Assembly: GCF_020169335.1 (NCBI RefSeq) | Contig: NZ_JAIEZN010000001.1 | Span: 2,345,805 to 2,409,804, forward strand | Direction: 5' to 3' | Source: Devosia aquimaris | Lineage (GTDB): Bacteria; Pseudomonadota; Alphaproteobacteria; Rhizobiales; Devosiaceae | Length of the DNA: 64,000 nt | In this document: positions 18,191 to 27,315 of the stretch, one piece after another | Layout of the letters: each line of letters opens with the position of its first letter | Position numbering within the stretch: position 1 is the first letter of the stretch | Made by a program: the position numbers and the translations under genes | Notes under the pieces: model-generated | Seen by the model: only the letters and a program-made list of their open reading frames with translations | The model's database searches: none | Told to the model about the DNA's origin: nothing

Positions 18191-19819
18191 TCACAAACCC
18201 AACCCCACCGCCTGCGTGCGATGCACCCCCTTGGGCACAAAGGCGAAATCATCGGCAATTCCCAACAGCTTGGCCGCCAGATGCACCACGCTCAGCCACA
18301 TCTCGGTGCCCTGAAGGCTCCCCTCTTGCCCATCGGCAAAGGCAAAGCCCGCACTGTCCATCCAGCGCTCCCCGGCACGCGCGATCACGGCGCGCGCAAT
18401 GGACTCGGCTTCGGCCCGCCGATGATCGGTCTGTTTGAGGCACAGCCACAGCGGGTGGATGGTGTCGAGCAGATTGCAGGCGGTATAGGTCGGCCCGGAG
18501 AACCCGCCATAGTTGCGATAATTGGCAAGCACGGAATCGATTGCCCGCTCGGCCTGCGGCACCGGCAGGCCGAATTGGGCATAGGTTCCCCGCGTCAGCC
18601 GGTAAAATCCATTGACCGGCTGCAGCAGTCCCTCGTTCGCCGTGGGCGAACCCCATAGGCCCGAGCCGCGGTCCTGCGCCATCGCGAGCCAGCCAAACAG
18701 GATTTCCCGCGCCCGCCCGGTGCTATGATAGCGCGCGTTGAAATAGAGCGCGGTGCCGATGGCATCCACCGCCGCCCCCGCGCTCCAGGCGCGGTCGCGC
18801 CAGGTCAGGCTCTCGAGCCAGGCGCAAAGCTCCGGCGCCTCCAGCTCCACTGCCGCAATCCTGTGGCGCGGCCGGCCGCCCAGCAGTTCGATGCAATAGC
18901 CCACCGACAGCACATTATAGAGCGCCAGCCCATCATCGCGCATGGACTGGCCTGCTGCCACCGGCCGGTGCGGGTCAGGAAACAGCCCCGTTGCCGCATC
19001 CTGCATCGCCAACAGCTCTTCGAGCGTCGCGGCGACATCAAGCCCCTCGGGCCGCGCGTCAAAGCCGGCGGCAATCTCGATGGCATCGTTACGGTGTCGC
19101 GCGCTGGCGCGCAGCTGCCCATCGGCCTCGCGCGACACATAGTGCCCATCCTGCCGATGCGCCGCCAGTATTTCCGGCCATTGCGCCTTTGCCGACGCGC
19201 CCAGCGCAGCCAGCTGCGCAACACTGTCGCGCCGCGCCGATTGTCCGCGGAACCGCACCACCTTGGCCGGCACCCCGCCGACAATGGCCAGCGGCGGCAC
19301 ATCCTTGCTCACCACCGCACCGGCAGCGATCACTGCCCCGCGCCCCACCGTCACCCCGTCCAGCACCACCGCATTGGCGCCGATCCACACATCATCCTCG
19401 ATCACGATACCGAGGCTCTCGTGCTTCTGCGTGTGGATCGGCACGCTGGGGTCATCGAAGCCGTGGTTGAAGCCGACAAGGCTGGCATGGCTGGCAATCC
19501 GCACGCCGTCGCCACAGCGCACCCGGCCCGAAATCATGGCATAGCTATTGACCGTGCAATACGCGCCAAACGCCACGGCGCCGCGCACCAGGGCATGCCC
19601 GGCAATCCAGCTCTGGGCACCCAAGGTCAATTCACTGGTAAAGACTGCAGCGTCCGCTGCCACATAGGCTGTCGGATCAAATTGCGCTCCTGCCGTGACC
19701 TCCAGCCGCCGCAACCGCGCCTGATGCTCAGGCGAAGCGATATCCTCGGGCGTCCGGTCCCACGTCAAAAACTGCAGCCGCGCCTCATGCGCAGCTTTGT
19801 CGTCCATCTGAACGTCCAT
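18191..19819 (-). CDS. Hexapeptide-repeat acetyltransferase fused to a helical toroid domain
   Basis: A 542-residue two-domain protein. Residues 50-190 are a left-handed beta-helix acyltransferase of the maltose/galactoside/NodL O-acetyltransferase group: [10 protein letters not shown], then [23 protein letters not shown] and the closing [12 protein letters not shown]. Residues about 255-530 are helical with aromatic-rich repeats ([49 protein letters not shown]), as in alpha/alpha-toroid glycan enzymes. The fusion suggests an enzyme that acetylates, or binds and trims, an oligosaccharide in the cytoplasm. GGAGA precedes the ATG at 19819. It lies in the sugar locus upstream of the ThuA gene. 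Confidence 0.75.
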   Translation of the reverse strand: MDVQMDDKAAHEARLQFLTWDRTPEDIASPEHQARLRRLEVTAGAQFDPTAYVAADAAVFTSELTLGAQSWIAGHALVRGAVAFGAYCTVNSYAMISGRVRCGDGVRIASHASLVGFNHGFDDPSVPIHTQKHESLGIVIEDDVWIGANAVVLDGVTVGRGAVIAAGAVVSKDVPPLAIVGGVPAKVVRFRGQSARRDSVAQLAALGASAKAQWPEILAAHRQDGHYVSREADGQLRASARHRNDAIEIAAGFDARPEGLDVAATLEELLAMQDAATGLFPDPHRPVAAGQSMRDDGLALYNVLSVGYCIELLGGRPRHRIAAVELEAPELCAWLESLTWRDRAWSAGAAVDAIGTALYFNARYHSTGRAREILFGWLAMAQDRGSGLWGSPTANEGLLQPVNGFYRLTRGTYAQFGLPVPQAERAIDSVLANYRNYGGFSGPTYTACNLLDTIHPLWLCLKQTDHRRAEAESIARAVIARAGERWMDSAGFAFADGQEGSLQGTEMWLSVVHLAAKLLGIADDFAFVPKGVHRTQAVGLGL

Positions 19820-19862
19820 CACTGTCTCCGCCAATCCAGGTCCGACGTCCCCAATCTTCCCC

Positions 19863-19892
19863 CGTCATTGCCCGGCTTGTCCGGGCAATCCA
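19863..19892. repeat. Dispersed palindrome A, copy 1
   Basis: CGTCATTGCCCGG-CTTGT-CCGGGCAATCCA forms an 8-bp hairpin (TTGCCCGG/CCGGGCAA). A near-identical copy is at 22892 and a decayed one at 57266. Here it lies in the gap between two genes of the sugar locus. Confidence 0.85.
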
Positions 19893-19913
19893 ACAGCGGC
19901 GAGAAATGCCACC

Positions 19914-20921
19914 CTAAGCCAGCCGCTCCAGCAGCTCCGGCTCCACCGCAAATTCCAGCCGTTCCCCGGCCACGAAGCGCTCGATCTCGGCGATCGCCAA
20001 TTGCCCCAGCCGCAGCCGCTCGGTCCCCACCGCCCCGGCCACATGCGGCGTCAGGAACACATTGGGCAATGTATAGAGCGGCGAATCCGCTGCCGGAATT
20101 TCCGGCTCGGTCACGTCGATCACCGCATGGATGCGACCGGTCTGCAGTTCGGCGATCATCGCAGCCTCATCCACCACCGCGCCGCGCGCCGTGTTGATGA
20201 AGCAGGCGCCATCCTGCATCAGCCCGAAATGCCGCGCGCCGATCATGCCGCGGGTGCTGGGCAGAGACGGCGCATGGATCGACACCACGTCCGCGCGGGT
20301 CATCACCTCATCAAGGCTCACCAGTTCGGCATCCTCGGTCACCGGATCGCCCGGCAGCACATAGGGGTCGCTCAGCAGCACCGTGAAGTCGAACGGGCGC
20401 AACAGACGGGCCACCTTGCGCCCGATGCGCGATGCCCCCACCAGCCCCACTGTACGCTGGTAATTGCCGATCGGCGCATTGGTCAGCGCATAGCTCGACT
20501 TCCGCCCGGGATCGGCGCGATAGCGGTCGCGCAGCTCGAACATGCGCTTGTTGGAGAACAGGATCGCCGCCAGCGTATATTCCGCCACCGGCACCGCATT
20601 GGCGTCGGCCGCATGCGTCACCGCAATGCCCGCCGCATAGACCGCGGGGTCCAGCGTGTATTTCACCGTGCCTGCGGCATGCGCAATCAGTCGCAACCTG
20701 GGCGCTGAAGCCACCACGGGCGCGGTCACCATGGGGCAGCCCCAGCCAGTGATAAGAATGTCGATCTCGGCCAGCAGGGCCCGCGCCGCAGGACTATCAA
20801 ATTCCTCGAGTGGCTCCCGCCTGACGATGGTGCAGCTCTGCTCCAGCCGCTCCAGTGCCGCGGCGTCGAACACATATTTGGTCTTGTCCGCCGCCATGGC
20901 GAAACCAACTTTGGGTTTCAT
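19914..20921 (-). CDS. D-2-hydroxyacid dehydrogenase family protein
   Basis: A 335-residue protein of the formate/glycerate dehydrogenase group. The NAD-binding motif is slightly altered (TVGLVGASRIGRKVARLL rather than GxGxxG). The catalytic Arg (NTARGAVVDEAAM), Glu (VTEPEIP) and His (LTPHVAGA) are present. It likely interconverts a 2-hydroxy acid and a 2-keto acid arising from sugar-acid breakdown in this locus. Its ATG shares one base with the stop of the DUF2264 gene (TGATG), so the two are translationally coupled. Confidence 0.88.
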   Translation of the reverse strand: MKPKVGFAMAADKTKYVFDAAALERLEQSCTIVRREPLEEFDSPAARALLAEIDILITGWGCPMVTAPVVASAPRLRLIAHAAGTVKYTLDPAVYAAGIAVTHAADANAVPVAEYTLAAILFSNKRMFELRDRYRADPGRKSSYALTNAPIGNYQRTVGLVGASRIGRKVARLLRPFDFTVLLSDPYVLPGDPVTEDAELVSLDEVMTRADVVSIHAPSLPSTRGMIGARHFGLMQDGACFINTARGAVVDEAAMIAELQTGRIHAVIDVTEPEIPAADSPLYTLPNVFLTPHVAGAVGTERLRLGQLAIAEIERFVAGERLEFAVEPELLERLA

Positions 20922-22774
20922 CAGAATCGCTCCGGCACCAGGATAGCGCTGACGTCCACGCCCTGTTCGGCAAAAAGCGCCACCAGCGCATCGAGGTCCG
21001 GCGCCGCTGGCCGGCTGGCAAGCGCTGTCTCCGCGTCAGCACCGGCCGGCAACGCCAGCGCCGCCGTCACCAGTACGGTTTCACCCGCCGCGATCTCGCC
21101 GCGCAATTGCGGCACCAGCGTGCGCGCCACGACCAGATTGGTATTGGGCAGCGCCTTCAATACCCGCCCGGCTCGCTGTCCCTTGAGGTCGACAATGGCG
21201 CTGACATCGCTGGCGCTGCGCGCCACCGCCTGACCCGCCGCTTCTGTCAGCGTGTCGACATTGAGATCGGCCCGCCCGACGGCAAAACCACCTTCGGTGC
21301 CATGCAACGGCCTGGGCGTGGTGATCCTGTGCACCCGGATATGCCAGGGATTGGCCGGCAGCAGCCAGGTCTCCACCGTCACATCGCTCCAGGGCTTCCA
21401 CACCGCATGGAGCCTGTCGCCAGCGATCTGGGCGACCTCATTGGTTTCGCGCACCCGATAGTGCCGCCCGTCATCCGACAGGCCCAGCGCACCGTCAAAG
21501 GCGCCCTGGTGATAGGCGCGTTCATCCACCTCCACGGAAAAGCCATAGCGGCTGGAATAGACGAACTTGGCGTATTTCTCAGCGCCGTGGCGCATCTGCC
21601 AGTTCTGCTGCCCGCTCGAGAGCGCCACCACATTGCCCGCCGTCTGCATCATCACCATGCCAGGGTGCTTGAGCGGCACGGGCGCGGGGTCAACCTCAGC
21701 GGCAACCTCGTCGGCCGTCCAGAACGGATGGCTTTCCGGCAGCGCCAGCGGCAGAAAGGCCTTCAGCGCCCAATAGGGCGAGCCGCCCGAGTTATAGCTC
21801 TCGCTCATGATCTGGCTGGGATAGCCATAGCCCACCGACAGCACGCCATTGCCATGCGCAATTGGCTTGTCGGCCCACCAGCGCAGATGCCGCAGGAACT
21901 GCCCCTTGATCTGCCCCCAGGGCAGCGCCTCCACATCGGCAAAGGCCAATGCCCCCCAGAACCCGCCGCAGGCAAAGCGATAGGTCAGGCTTCGCCCGAA
22001 GGCCAGCGTGCCGCCATCCTCGTCGAACCAGCTGGCAATATCCTTGGCAAACAGCCGCGCCCGCTCCTTGTAGGCCGCCACACGCGCCTCATCGCCCCGC
22101 GCCAGCTTGGCGTAGATCAGACCATAGAAGTGCATGGCAAAGGGAATGTAGTGGTCGATGCGCCGCACATTGCCGTCACGATACCAGCCATCACCGAGGT
22201 AGAACCCGTCCAGTTCCTCCAGATATTGCTCGGTCAGCGTGCGGTCGAACGCGACCCCGCATTCCTCCAGCCCCAGGTCGACCAGCACCCGGAAGAACTT
22301 CCAGTTGTTGTCGGCATAGTCGAAGCGCCGTGCGTGCTTGAGATAGGCCGCCAGATTGTCCTTGGCCTTCTGGCTCAGCGGCTCCCACACCAACTGCGGC
22401 ACCATGCGCATGGTGAAGCCGATAGCCGCCAGCTCGACCATGCGCTGGTCGGTCGAATTGACCTGTCCCCAATATTCGGGATGCTCGGGGTCCGTGCCAT
22501 TGGCCAGGCCTTGGCGATAGAGTTCCCAATGGGCGAAATCCCCGCCCCCTGCCGCCAGCGGCGTCAAGCCCCACAGCGGTCGGGCAAAGCCTTCCAGGTC
22601 CGCCGCCGCCCGGTCGAAATGCGCCGCCGCGCCGTCCACCCGCACCCGTGCCCCACCCTCGGAGAAATAGGGTAGCAGCGGCGCAAACAGGTCGCGCAGC
22701 CCCTTTTCGGTATCAGCCCTGGTCTTGAGCGGATTGCCAAACAGCGGATTTGCGGTGGCAGGATTGTAAGTCAT
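20921..22774 (-). CDS. DUF2264 protein, probable glycan-active enzyme
   Basis: A 617-residue protein with the DUF2264 hallmarks: an N-terminal helical toroid (NPLFGNPLKTRADTEKGLRDL, RPLWGLTPLAAGG, DNNWKFFRVLVDLGLEECGV, HYIPFAMHFYGLIYA, FGRSLTYRFACGGFWGALAFA) and a C-terminal beta-sandwich. The toroid plus sandwich layout resembles heparinase-like lyases and unsaturated-glucuronidase-like hydrolases. I recall DUF2264 being associated with a recent glycoside hydrolase family (GH154), but this cannot be verified here. No signal peptide is present, so it acts in the cytoplasm on imported oligosaccharide. Confidence 0.85.
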   Translation of the reverse strand: MTYNPATANPLFGNPLKTRADTEKGLRDLFAPLLPYFSEGGARVRVDGAAAHFDRAAADLEGFARPLWGLTPLAAGGGDFAHWELYRQGLANGTDPEHPEYWGQVNSTDQRMVELAAIGFTMRMVPQLVWEPLSQKAKDNLAAYLKHARRFDYADNNWKFFRVLVDLGLEECGVAFDRTLTEQYLEELDGFYLGDGWYRDGNVRRIDHYIPFAMHFYGLIYAKLARGDEARVAAYKERARLFAKDIASWFDEDGGTLAFGRSLTYRFACGGFWGALAFADVEALPWGQIKGQFLRHLRWWADKPIAHGNGVLSVGYGYPSQIMSESYNSGGSPYWALKAFLPLALPESHPFWTADEVAAEVDPAPVPLKHPGMVMMQTAGNVVALSSGQQNWQMRHGAEKYAKFVYSSRYGFSVEVDERAYHQGAFDGALGLSDDGRHYRVRETNEVAQIAGDRLHAVWKPWSDVTVETWLLPANPWHIRVHRITTPRPLHGTEGGFAVGRADLNVDTLTEAAGQAVARSASDVSAIVDLKGQRAGRVLKALPNTNLVVARTLVPQLRGEIAAGETVLVTAALALPAGADAETALASRPAAPDLDALVALFAEQGVDVSAILVPERF

Positions 22775-22821
22775 GGGATCAAAAATTCCTGATTTCTAGA
22801 CGACACGCCGCTCGCGGCAGC

Positions 22822-22856
22822 ATGGACCACCGGAACAAGCCCGGGGGTGACGATGA
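22822..22856. repeat. Dispersed palindrome B, copy 1
   Basis: The element starts ATGGACCACCGG, continues AACAAGCCCGG and ends GGGTGACGATGA; CCACCGG and the GC-rich right arm fold back. A second copy is at 57309. It lies in the gap after the ABC ATPase gene, 35 bp from palindrome A copy 2. Confidence 0.75.
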
Positions 22857-22891
22857 ATGGTGGTTCGAAGGCTCTATCCAACACTCTCTCC

Positions 22892-22921
22892 CGTCATTGC
22901 CCGGCTCGTCCGGGCAATCCA
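22892..22921. repeat. Dispersed palindrome A, copy 2, overlapping the end of an ABC ATPase gene
   Basis: The copy differs from the one at 19863 by one base (CTCGT for CTTGT in the loop). It provides the last nine codons (GGLPGRAGQ) and stop of the ATPase gene on the minus strand. Confidence 0.85.
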
Positions 22922-23973
22922 CCGGCGCCCGCCAGCGCCGCGGAGGCCACCTGGGGCGGGTTATCCTCATAGGCGCCCTTGAGTGTGAGTGTTTCGGCAA
23001 AATGGCAGGCGGCTTCCTGGGCCGTGCCCGCAACGGGGCGCAGCACCGGTTTTTCCGCTCGGCAGCGGTCCTCGGCATATTTGCAGCGGGTGTGGAACGG
23101 GCAGCCCTTGGGTCGATTTCCCAGATAGGGGATCTCCCCGCGCAGCTCTGTGCTGCGTCCCTTGCGCCGCAGCGGATCGGCAATCGGCAGGGCCTCAAGC
23201 AGCATCTCGCTATAGGGATGGCGCGGTCGCTCGAACAGCATCTCGGTGGGCGCATTCTCCACCACATGGCCCAGGTACATCACCACCACCCGGTCGGCGA
23301 TATAGTTCACCACCCCCAGATCGTGGCTGATGAAAATATAGGTCAGCCCGAATTCCCGCTTGAGGTCCTCAAGCAGGTTGAGCACTTGCGCCTGGATCGA
23401 CACATCGAGCGCCGAGACCGCCTCGTCGGCAATCACCAGCTTTGGGTCCAGCACCAGCGCCCGGGCAATGCCGATGCGTTGCCGCTGTCCACCGGAAAAG
23501 GCATGCGGATAGCGCCCCACGGCCTCGGCGGGTATGCCCACCTTGGCCAGGGTGGAGATCACCTTGTCCTCCAGCGCCTTGCCCTTGGCGATCTTGTGGA
23601 TCCGCAGCGGCTCGGCCACGATGTCGAACACCCGCATATTGGGGTTCAGCGAACTCATCGGGTCCTGGAAGATCATGCGAATGTCTTGTCGCCAGGGCTT
23701 GAGCTGCCGCTTGTTGAGCGCAGTCAGTTCGACGTCGCCGCCACCCAGGGGATGATAGGTCACCCGCCCGTCGCTGACCGGCTGCGCCTGGATGATGCAA
23801 CGGCCCAGCGTGGTCTTGCCGCAGCCGCTCTCGCCCACAATGGCCAGCGTCTCCCCGGCCTCGACGGACAGGTTGATGTCGCTCAGCGCATCCAGCCGCC
23901 GCTCAGCGCCCAGCAACCCGCCCGACAGCGTATAGTGCTTGGAGACATGCTCCACGCGCAGCAGCGTACTCAT
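22894..23973 (-). CDS. ABC transporter ATP-binding protein (OppF/DppF type)
   Basis: A 359-residue nucleotide-binding subunit. Walker A GESGCGKTT is near residues 48-56, Q-loop IFQDPMSSLNP, signature FSGGQRQRIGIARAL, Walker B LVIADEAVSALDVS, and the C-terminal oligopeptide-transporter cysteine motif (GCPFHTRCKYAEDRC) that may carry an iron-sulfur cluster. It pairs with the upstream ATPase (ATGA overlap) in a heterodimer that powers the importer. Its C-terminus is encoded by a dispersed palindrome. Confidence 0.93.
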   Translation of the reverse strand: MSTLLRVEHVSKHYTLSGGLLGAERRLDALSDINLSVEAGETLAIVGESGCGKTTLGRCIIQAQPVSDGRVTYHPLGGGDVELTALNKRQLKPWRQDIRMIFQDPMSSLNPNMRVFDIVAEPLRIHKIAKGKALEDKVISTLAKVGIPAEAVGRYPHAFSGGQRQRIGIARALVLDPKLVIADEAVSALDVSIQAQVLNLLEDLKREFGLTYIFISHDLGVVNYIADRVVVMYLGHVVENAPTEMLFERPRHPYSEMLLEALPIADPLRRKGRSTELRGEIPYLGNRPKGCPFHTRCKYAEDRCRAEKPVLRPVAGTAQEAACHFAETLTLKGAYEDNPPQVASAALAGAGGLPGRAGQ

Positions 23974-24989
23974 GCCAGGGCCTCTTCGGTTTGCCGGGTC
24001 AACAGATGGCAGCGGGCGTGATGACCCTCGCCCACCACAGTGCGTGCCGGCCGTTCGCTGGCGCAGGGGCCGAAGGCATGCGGGCAGCGGCTGGTGAAAG
24101 CACAGCCCTCCGGCCGGTCCTTGGGCGCCGGCACCGTGCCCTTGATCGGATTGAGCCGCACCCGGTCGGCCTTGCGCGCCATCTTGGGGATCGAGTTCAT
24201 CAGTGCCTGGGTATAGGGATGCTGCGGGGCACGGAACACGTCGAACACATTGCCCTGCTCCACCACATCGCCCAGATACATCACCGCCACCTCGTCGGCG
24301 ATTTCGGCCACCACGCCCAAATCATGGGTGATGAACAGCATGGCCATGCCGAAATCGGCCTGCAATTGCCGCAGCAGGTCCAGGATCTGCGCCTGTGTCG
24401 TCACGTCCAGCGCCGTCGTCGGCTCATCGGCAATCAGCAGCCGCGGCGTGCAGGCCAGCGCCATGGCGATCATCGCCCGTTGCCGCAACCCGCCCGAGAG
24501 CTCGAAGGGATAGGCATCGGCCCGCTCTTTGGCGCCCGGAATCCCAACCTGATCCAGCAGCGCCACCGTACGGGCCCGTGCTTGCTTGCGGTTCACCCGC
24601 TCGTGGATCAGCACCATCTCGTCGATCTGGTCGCCAATCGTGTGCACCGGCGACAGTGAGCTCATCGGCTCCTGGAAGATCATGGCAATCTGGTTGCCAC
24701 GAATGGCCCGCAGCGCCAGGCTGTCCGGCTTGAGCCGGGCAATATCGGTCGGCTCGCTCCCCTCGGGCTGGAACAGGATGCGCCCATGCGGAATGCGCGC
24801 ATTGGCATCGAGCAGCCGCAACACGGCCCGCGCCGTCACCGACTTGCCGCAGCCGCTCTCGCCCACCAGCGCCAGCGTCTTGCCGGGGGTCAGTGTCAGG
24901 TCCACCTGCCGCACGGCCTCGATGTCGGCCTCGTCTGGCGAGGAAAAACTGATCGAGAGATCTTCGATGCGCAAGATTGGCTGCGTCAT
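23970..24989 (-). CDS. ABC transporter ATP-binding protein (OppD/DppD type)
   Basis: A 339-residue partner ATPase. Walker [10 protein letters not shown] near 44-52, [11 protein letters not shown], signature [16 protein letters not shown], Walker [15 protein letters not shown], and the C-terminal [15 protein letters not shown] motif. GGAGG lies seven bases before the ATG. It belongs to the five-gene importer with the two permeases and the substrate-binding protein. A 108-bp gap separates it from the upstream permease gene. Confidence 0.93.
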   Translation of the reverse strand: MTQPILRIEDLSISFSSPDEADIEAVRQVDLTLTPGKTLALVGESGCGKSVTARAVLRLLDANARIPHGRILFQPEGSEPTDIARLKPDSLALRAIRGNQIAMIFQEPMSSLSPVHTIGDQIDEMVLIHERVNRKQARARTVALLDQVGIPGAKERADAYPFELSGGLRQRAMIAMALACTPRLLIADEPTTALDVTTQAQILDLLRQLQADFGMAMLFITHDLGVVAEIADEVAVMYLGDVVEQGNVFDVFRAPQHPYTQALMNSIPKMARKADRVRLNPIKGTVPAPKDRPEGCAFTSRCPHAFGPCASERPARTVVGEGHHARCHLLTRQTEEALA

Positions 24990-25097
24990 GACCGCGCCTC
25001 CATGATTGCCGGTATCCCTGCCGCGCGTCCGCGACGTGCGCCTGCCAACTGTCGGGCAGAGGTGAGGCTGGGGTTTCGAGAGCTCAGAACCATTGCA

Positions 25098-26240
25098 CTA
25101 GCGCCCATGCGGATCGGCCGCATCGCGCAGCCCATCGCCAAAGAAATTCATCGCCAGGATGATCACCACCACGCAGATGCCGGGGGTCAAAAGCCAGGGC
25201 GCCGTGGCCAGCGTGCGGATGTTCTGCGCGTCCTGCAGCAGCGTGCCCCAGCTGACGATGGGCGCCTGCAGCCCCAGGCCAAGAAAGCTCAGCGCCGTTT
25301 CGGCCAGGATCATGCCCGGAATGGCCAGCGTCGCTGCCGCGATGATGTGGCTGGTGAAGCTGGGCACCATGTGCCGTGTGATGATGCGCCAGTCGCTGGC
25401 CCCATCGAGCCGCGCCGCCGTCACGAAATCTTCGGTTCTCAGACTGAGGAACCGCCCGCGCACCACGCGCGCCAGCTCGGTCCAGCCGATCAGGCTCAGG
25501 ATCAGCGTGATGGCGAAATAGGTCTGGAGCGCACTCCAGTCCTTGGGCATCGCCGCCGCCAGACCCAGCCATAGCGGGATCGTCGGCATCGAACGGATGA
25601 ATTCCACCACGCGCATCACGGCGCTGTCGAACCAGCCGCCATAGTAACCCGCAAAGCCGCCGATGATGATGCCGAAGAACAGGCTCATCGTCACCCCGGC
25701 CAGGCCAATGCTCAGCGAAATGCGCGTGCCGTGGATCAGCCGGCTCAGTAGGTCGCGACCCAGCCGGTCCGCGCCCAGGATGTAGAGTGGGTCACGCGGG
25801 TTTTCCAATCCGAAGAGCTTTACCGACATCGGGATCACCCCGGCCAGGAGGTATGGCTTGCTCGGCGCCAGGAACTGCACCGGCAGCCGCTTCTCCTCGT
25901 CGATCACGAAGGTGCGTCGCAGCGCCACCGGATCGATTTCAGTTTTGTAGCCATTCACATAGGGCCCGAAGACCCAGCTGCCGTCGTCATTCTGGGCAAT
26001 GAAGTGCAGGCCCTGTGGCGGTGCATAGGTGTAGCGGGCGCTGTAGGCGCTCGGGTCGGTCGGCGCCAGGAACTCGGCCAATAGGGCCACCACATAGAAG
26101 GCGACCACGATCCACAGGCTCGCCAGGGCCAGCTTATGCTGGCGGAAGCGGCGCCACATCAGGCCCATCTGGCTCTCGCGGCCCGATCGCTTGGCGCGTG
26201 CTGCGGCGGCACCGGATGTGCTCATGCTGGTCTCGGCCAT
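25098..26240 (-). CDS. ABC transporter permease (OppC/DppC type)
   Basis: A 380-residue inner-membrane permease. The first helix is at about 38-56 and is followed by a long periplasmic insert (residues 60-150), as in larger OppC relatives. The core has GADRLGRDLLSRLIHGTRISL and the EAA-type coupling loop (VTAARLDGASDWRIITRHMVPSF), and ends in ALSFLGLGLQAPIVSWG and the helix ILAMNFFGDGLRD. Its ATG directly abuts the TAA of the upstream permease with a GGGAG ribosome site inside that gene. Confidence 0.93.
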   Translation of the reverse strand: MAETSMSTSGAAAARAKRSGRESQMGLMWRRFRQHKLALASLWIVVAFYVVALLAEFLAPTDPSAYSARYTYAPPQGLHFIAQNDDGSWVFGPYVNGYKTEIDPVALRRTFVIDEEKRLPVQFLAPSKPYLLAGVIPMSVKLFGLENPRDPLYILGADRLGRDLLSRLIHGTRISLSIGLAGVTMSLFFGIIIGGFAGYYGGWFDSAVMRVVEFIRSMPTIPLWLGLAAAMPKDWSALQTYFAITLILSLIGWTELARVVRGRFLSLRTEDFVTAARLDGASDWRIITRHMVPSFTSHIIAAATLAIPGMILAETALSFLGLGLQAPIVSWGTLLQDAQNIRTLATAPWLLTPGICVVVIILAMNFFGDGLRDAADPHGR

Positions 26241-27230
26241 TTACTTGCTCCCGTAGCGGATACGCGGGTCGATCCAGGCCAGCAGAATGTCCGAGATCAG
26301 CGTCCCGACCACCGTCAACACGCTCAGCAGCAGGATGATCGCACCGGCCAGATACATGTCCTGGGTGGTCAGCGAGCGCAGCAGCATCGGGCCGGCCGTA
26401 GGCAGGTTCATCACCACCGAGACAATCACCGAGCCCGACACCAGCGCCGGCAGCAGCCAGCCGATGGTCGAGACCAGCGGATTGAGCGCCAGGCGCACCG
26501 GGTATTTGAGGATCACCTTCCATTCCGGCAGGCCCTTGGCCCGGGCTGTGGTGACATAGGGCTTCTTGAGCTCGTCCAGCAGATTGGCGCGCAGGATACG
26601 GATCAGCTCGGCCGTCCCGCTCGTCGCCAGCACCAGCACCGGAGCCCAGGCATGGGTGAAGAAGTCCCAAAGCCGCGGCAGGCTCCAGCGCGCCGTCTCG
26701 AACTCGGGCGAGAACAGCCCGCCCATGGTCGTGCCGAACCACACATAGGCCAGATACATCAGGATCAGCGCGAAGAAGAAATTGGGCACGGCCAGGCCGA
26801 TGAAGCCGGCGATTGTCGCCAGATAGTCGCCCAACGAATACTTGCGCACCGCCGCATAGATGCCGATGGGCAGAGCGATCAGCCACATCACCAGCACCGC
26901 CAGGCCCTCGACCATCACCGAATTACCCAGCCGGCCCCAGATCAGCTCCCACACCGGGCGCTTCCACTCAAAGCTGTGGCCGAAATTGCCCTGCACCACG
27001 CCGGTGATCCACTTGAAGTACTGAATGTAGAATGGCTGGCCCAGTCCATACTGGTTGCGCAGGTTCTCGATTACGCGCGGGTCCACCTGATCCCCGGTGG
27101 CCGACAGGGAGGCGATATAACTGGTCAGATAGTCGCCGGGCGGCAGCTGGATGATCGCGAACGCCACGATCGACACGGCGATCAGGGTCAGCACCATGAC
27201 GATCGTGCGTCGGATGATGAAGGAAAGCAT
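26241..27230 (-). CDS. ABC transporter permease (OppB/DppB type)
   Basis: A 329-residue permease with six predicted membrane helices. The family signature begins MLSFIIRRTIVMVLTLIAVSIVAF and QLPPGDYL, with GLGQPFYIQYFKWITGVVQGNFGHSF before helix 2 and the coupling loop YVTTARAKGLPEWKVILKYPVRLALNP. It forms the translocation channel with the OppC-like subunit. A perfect hairpin lies between it and the binding-protein gene. Confidence 0.93.
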   Translation of the reverse strand: MLSFIIRRTIVMVLTLIAVSIVAFAIIQLPPGDYLTSYIASLSATGDQVDPRVIENLRNQYGLGQPFYIQYFKWITGVVQGNFGHSFEWKRPVWELIWGRLGNSVMVEGLAVLVMWLIALPIGIYAAVRKYSLGDYLATIAGFIGLAVPNFFFALILMYLAYVWFGTTMGGLFSPEFETARWSLPRLWDFFTHAWAPVLVLATSGTAELIRILRANLLDELKKPYVTTARAKGLPEWKVILKYPVRLALNPLVSTIGWLLPALVSGSVIVSVVMNLPTAGPMLLRSLTTQDMYLAGAIILLLSVLTVVGTLISDILLAWIDPRIRYGSK

Positions 27231-27258
27231 GGCTGGGCCCTTGCTGGAATTCTGGAGG

Positions 27259-27287
27259 TCCCTCGCGGCAAATGCTGCCGCGAGGGA
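27259..27287 (-). terminator. Intercistronic hairpin after the substrate-binding protein gene
   Basis: Perfect 12-bp arms TCCCTCGCGGCA / TGCCGCGAGGGA around a 5-base loop, with no T-run. Such hairpins after binding-protein genes typically stabilise the upstream mRNA and reduce permease expression, so partial termination or 3' protection is likely. Confidence 0.7.
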
Positions 27288-27315
27288 GGCTGACGGGGGG
27301 GAGGTCCCGCCGGTG

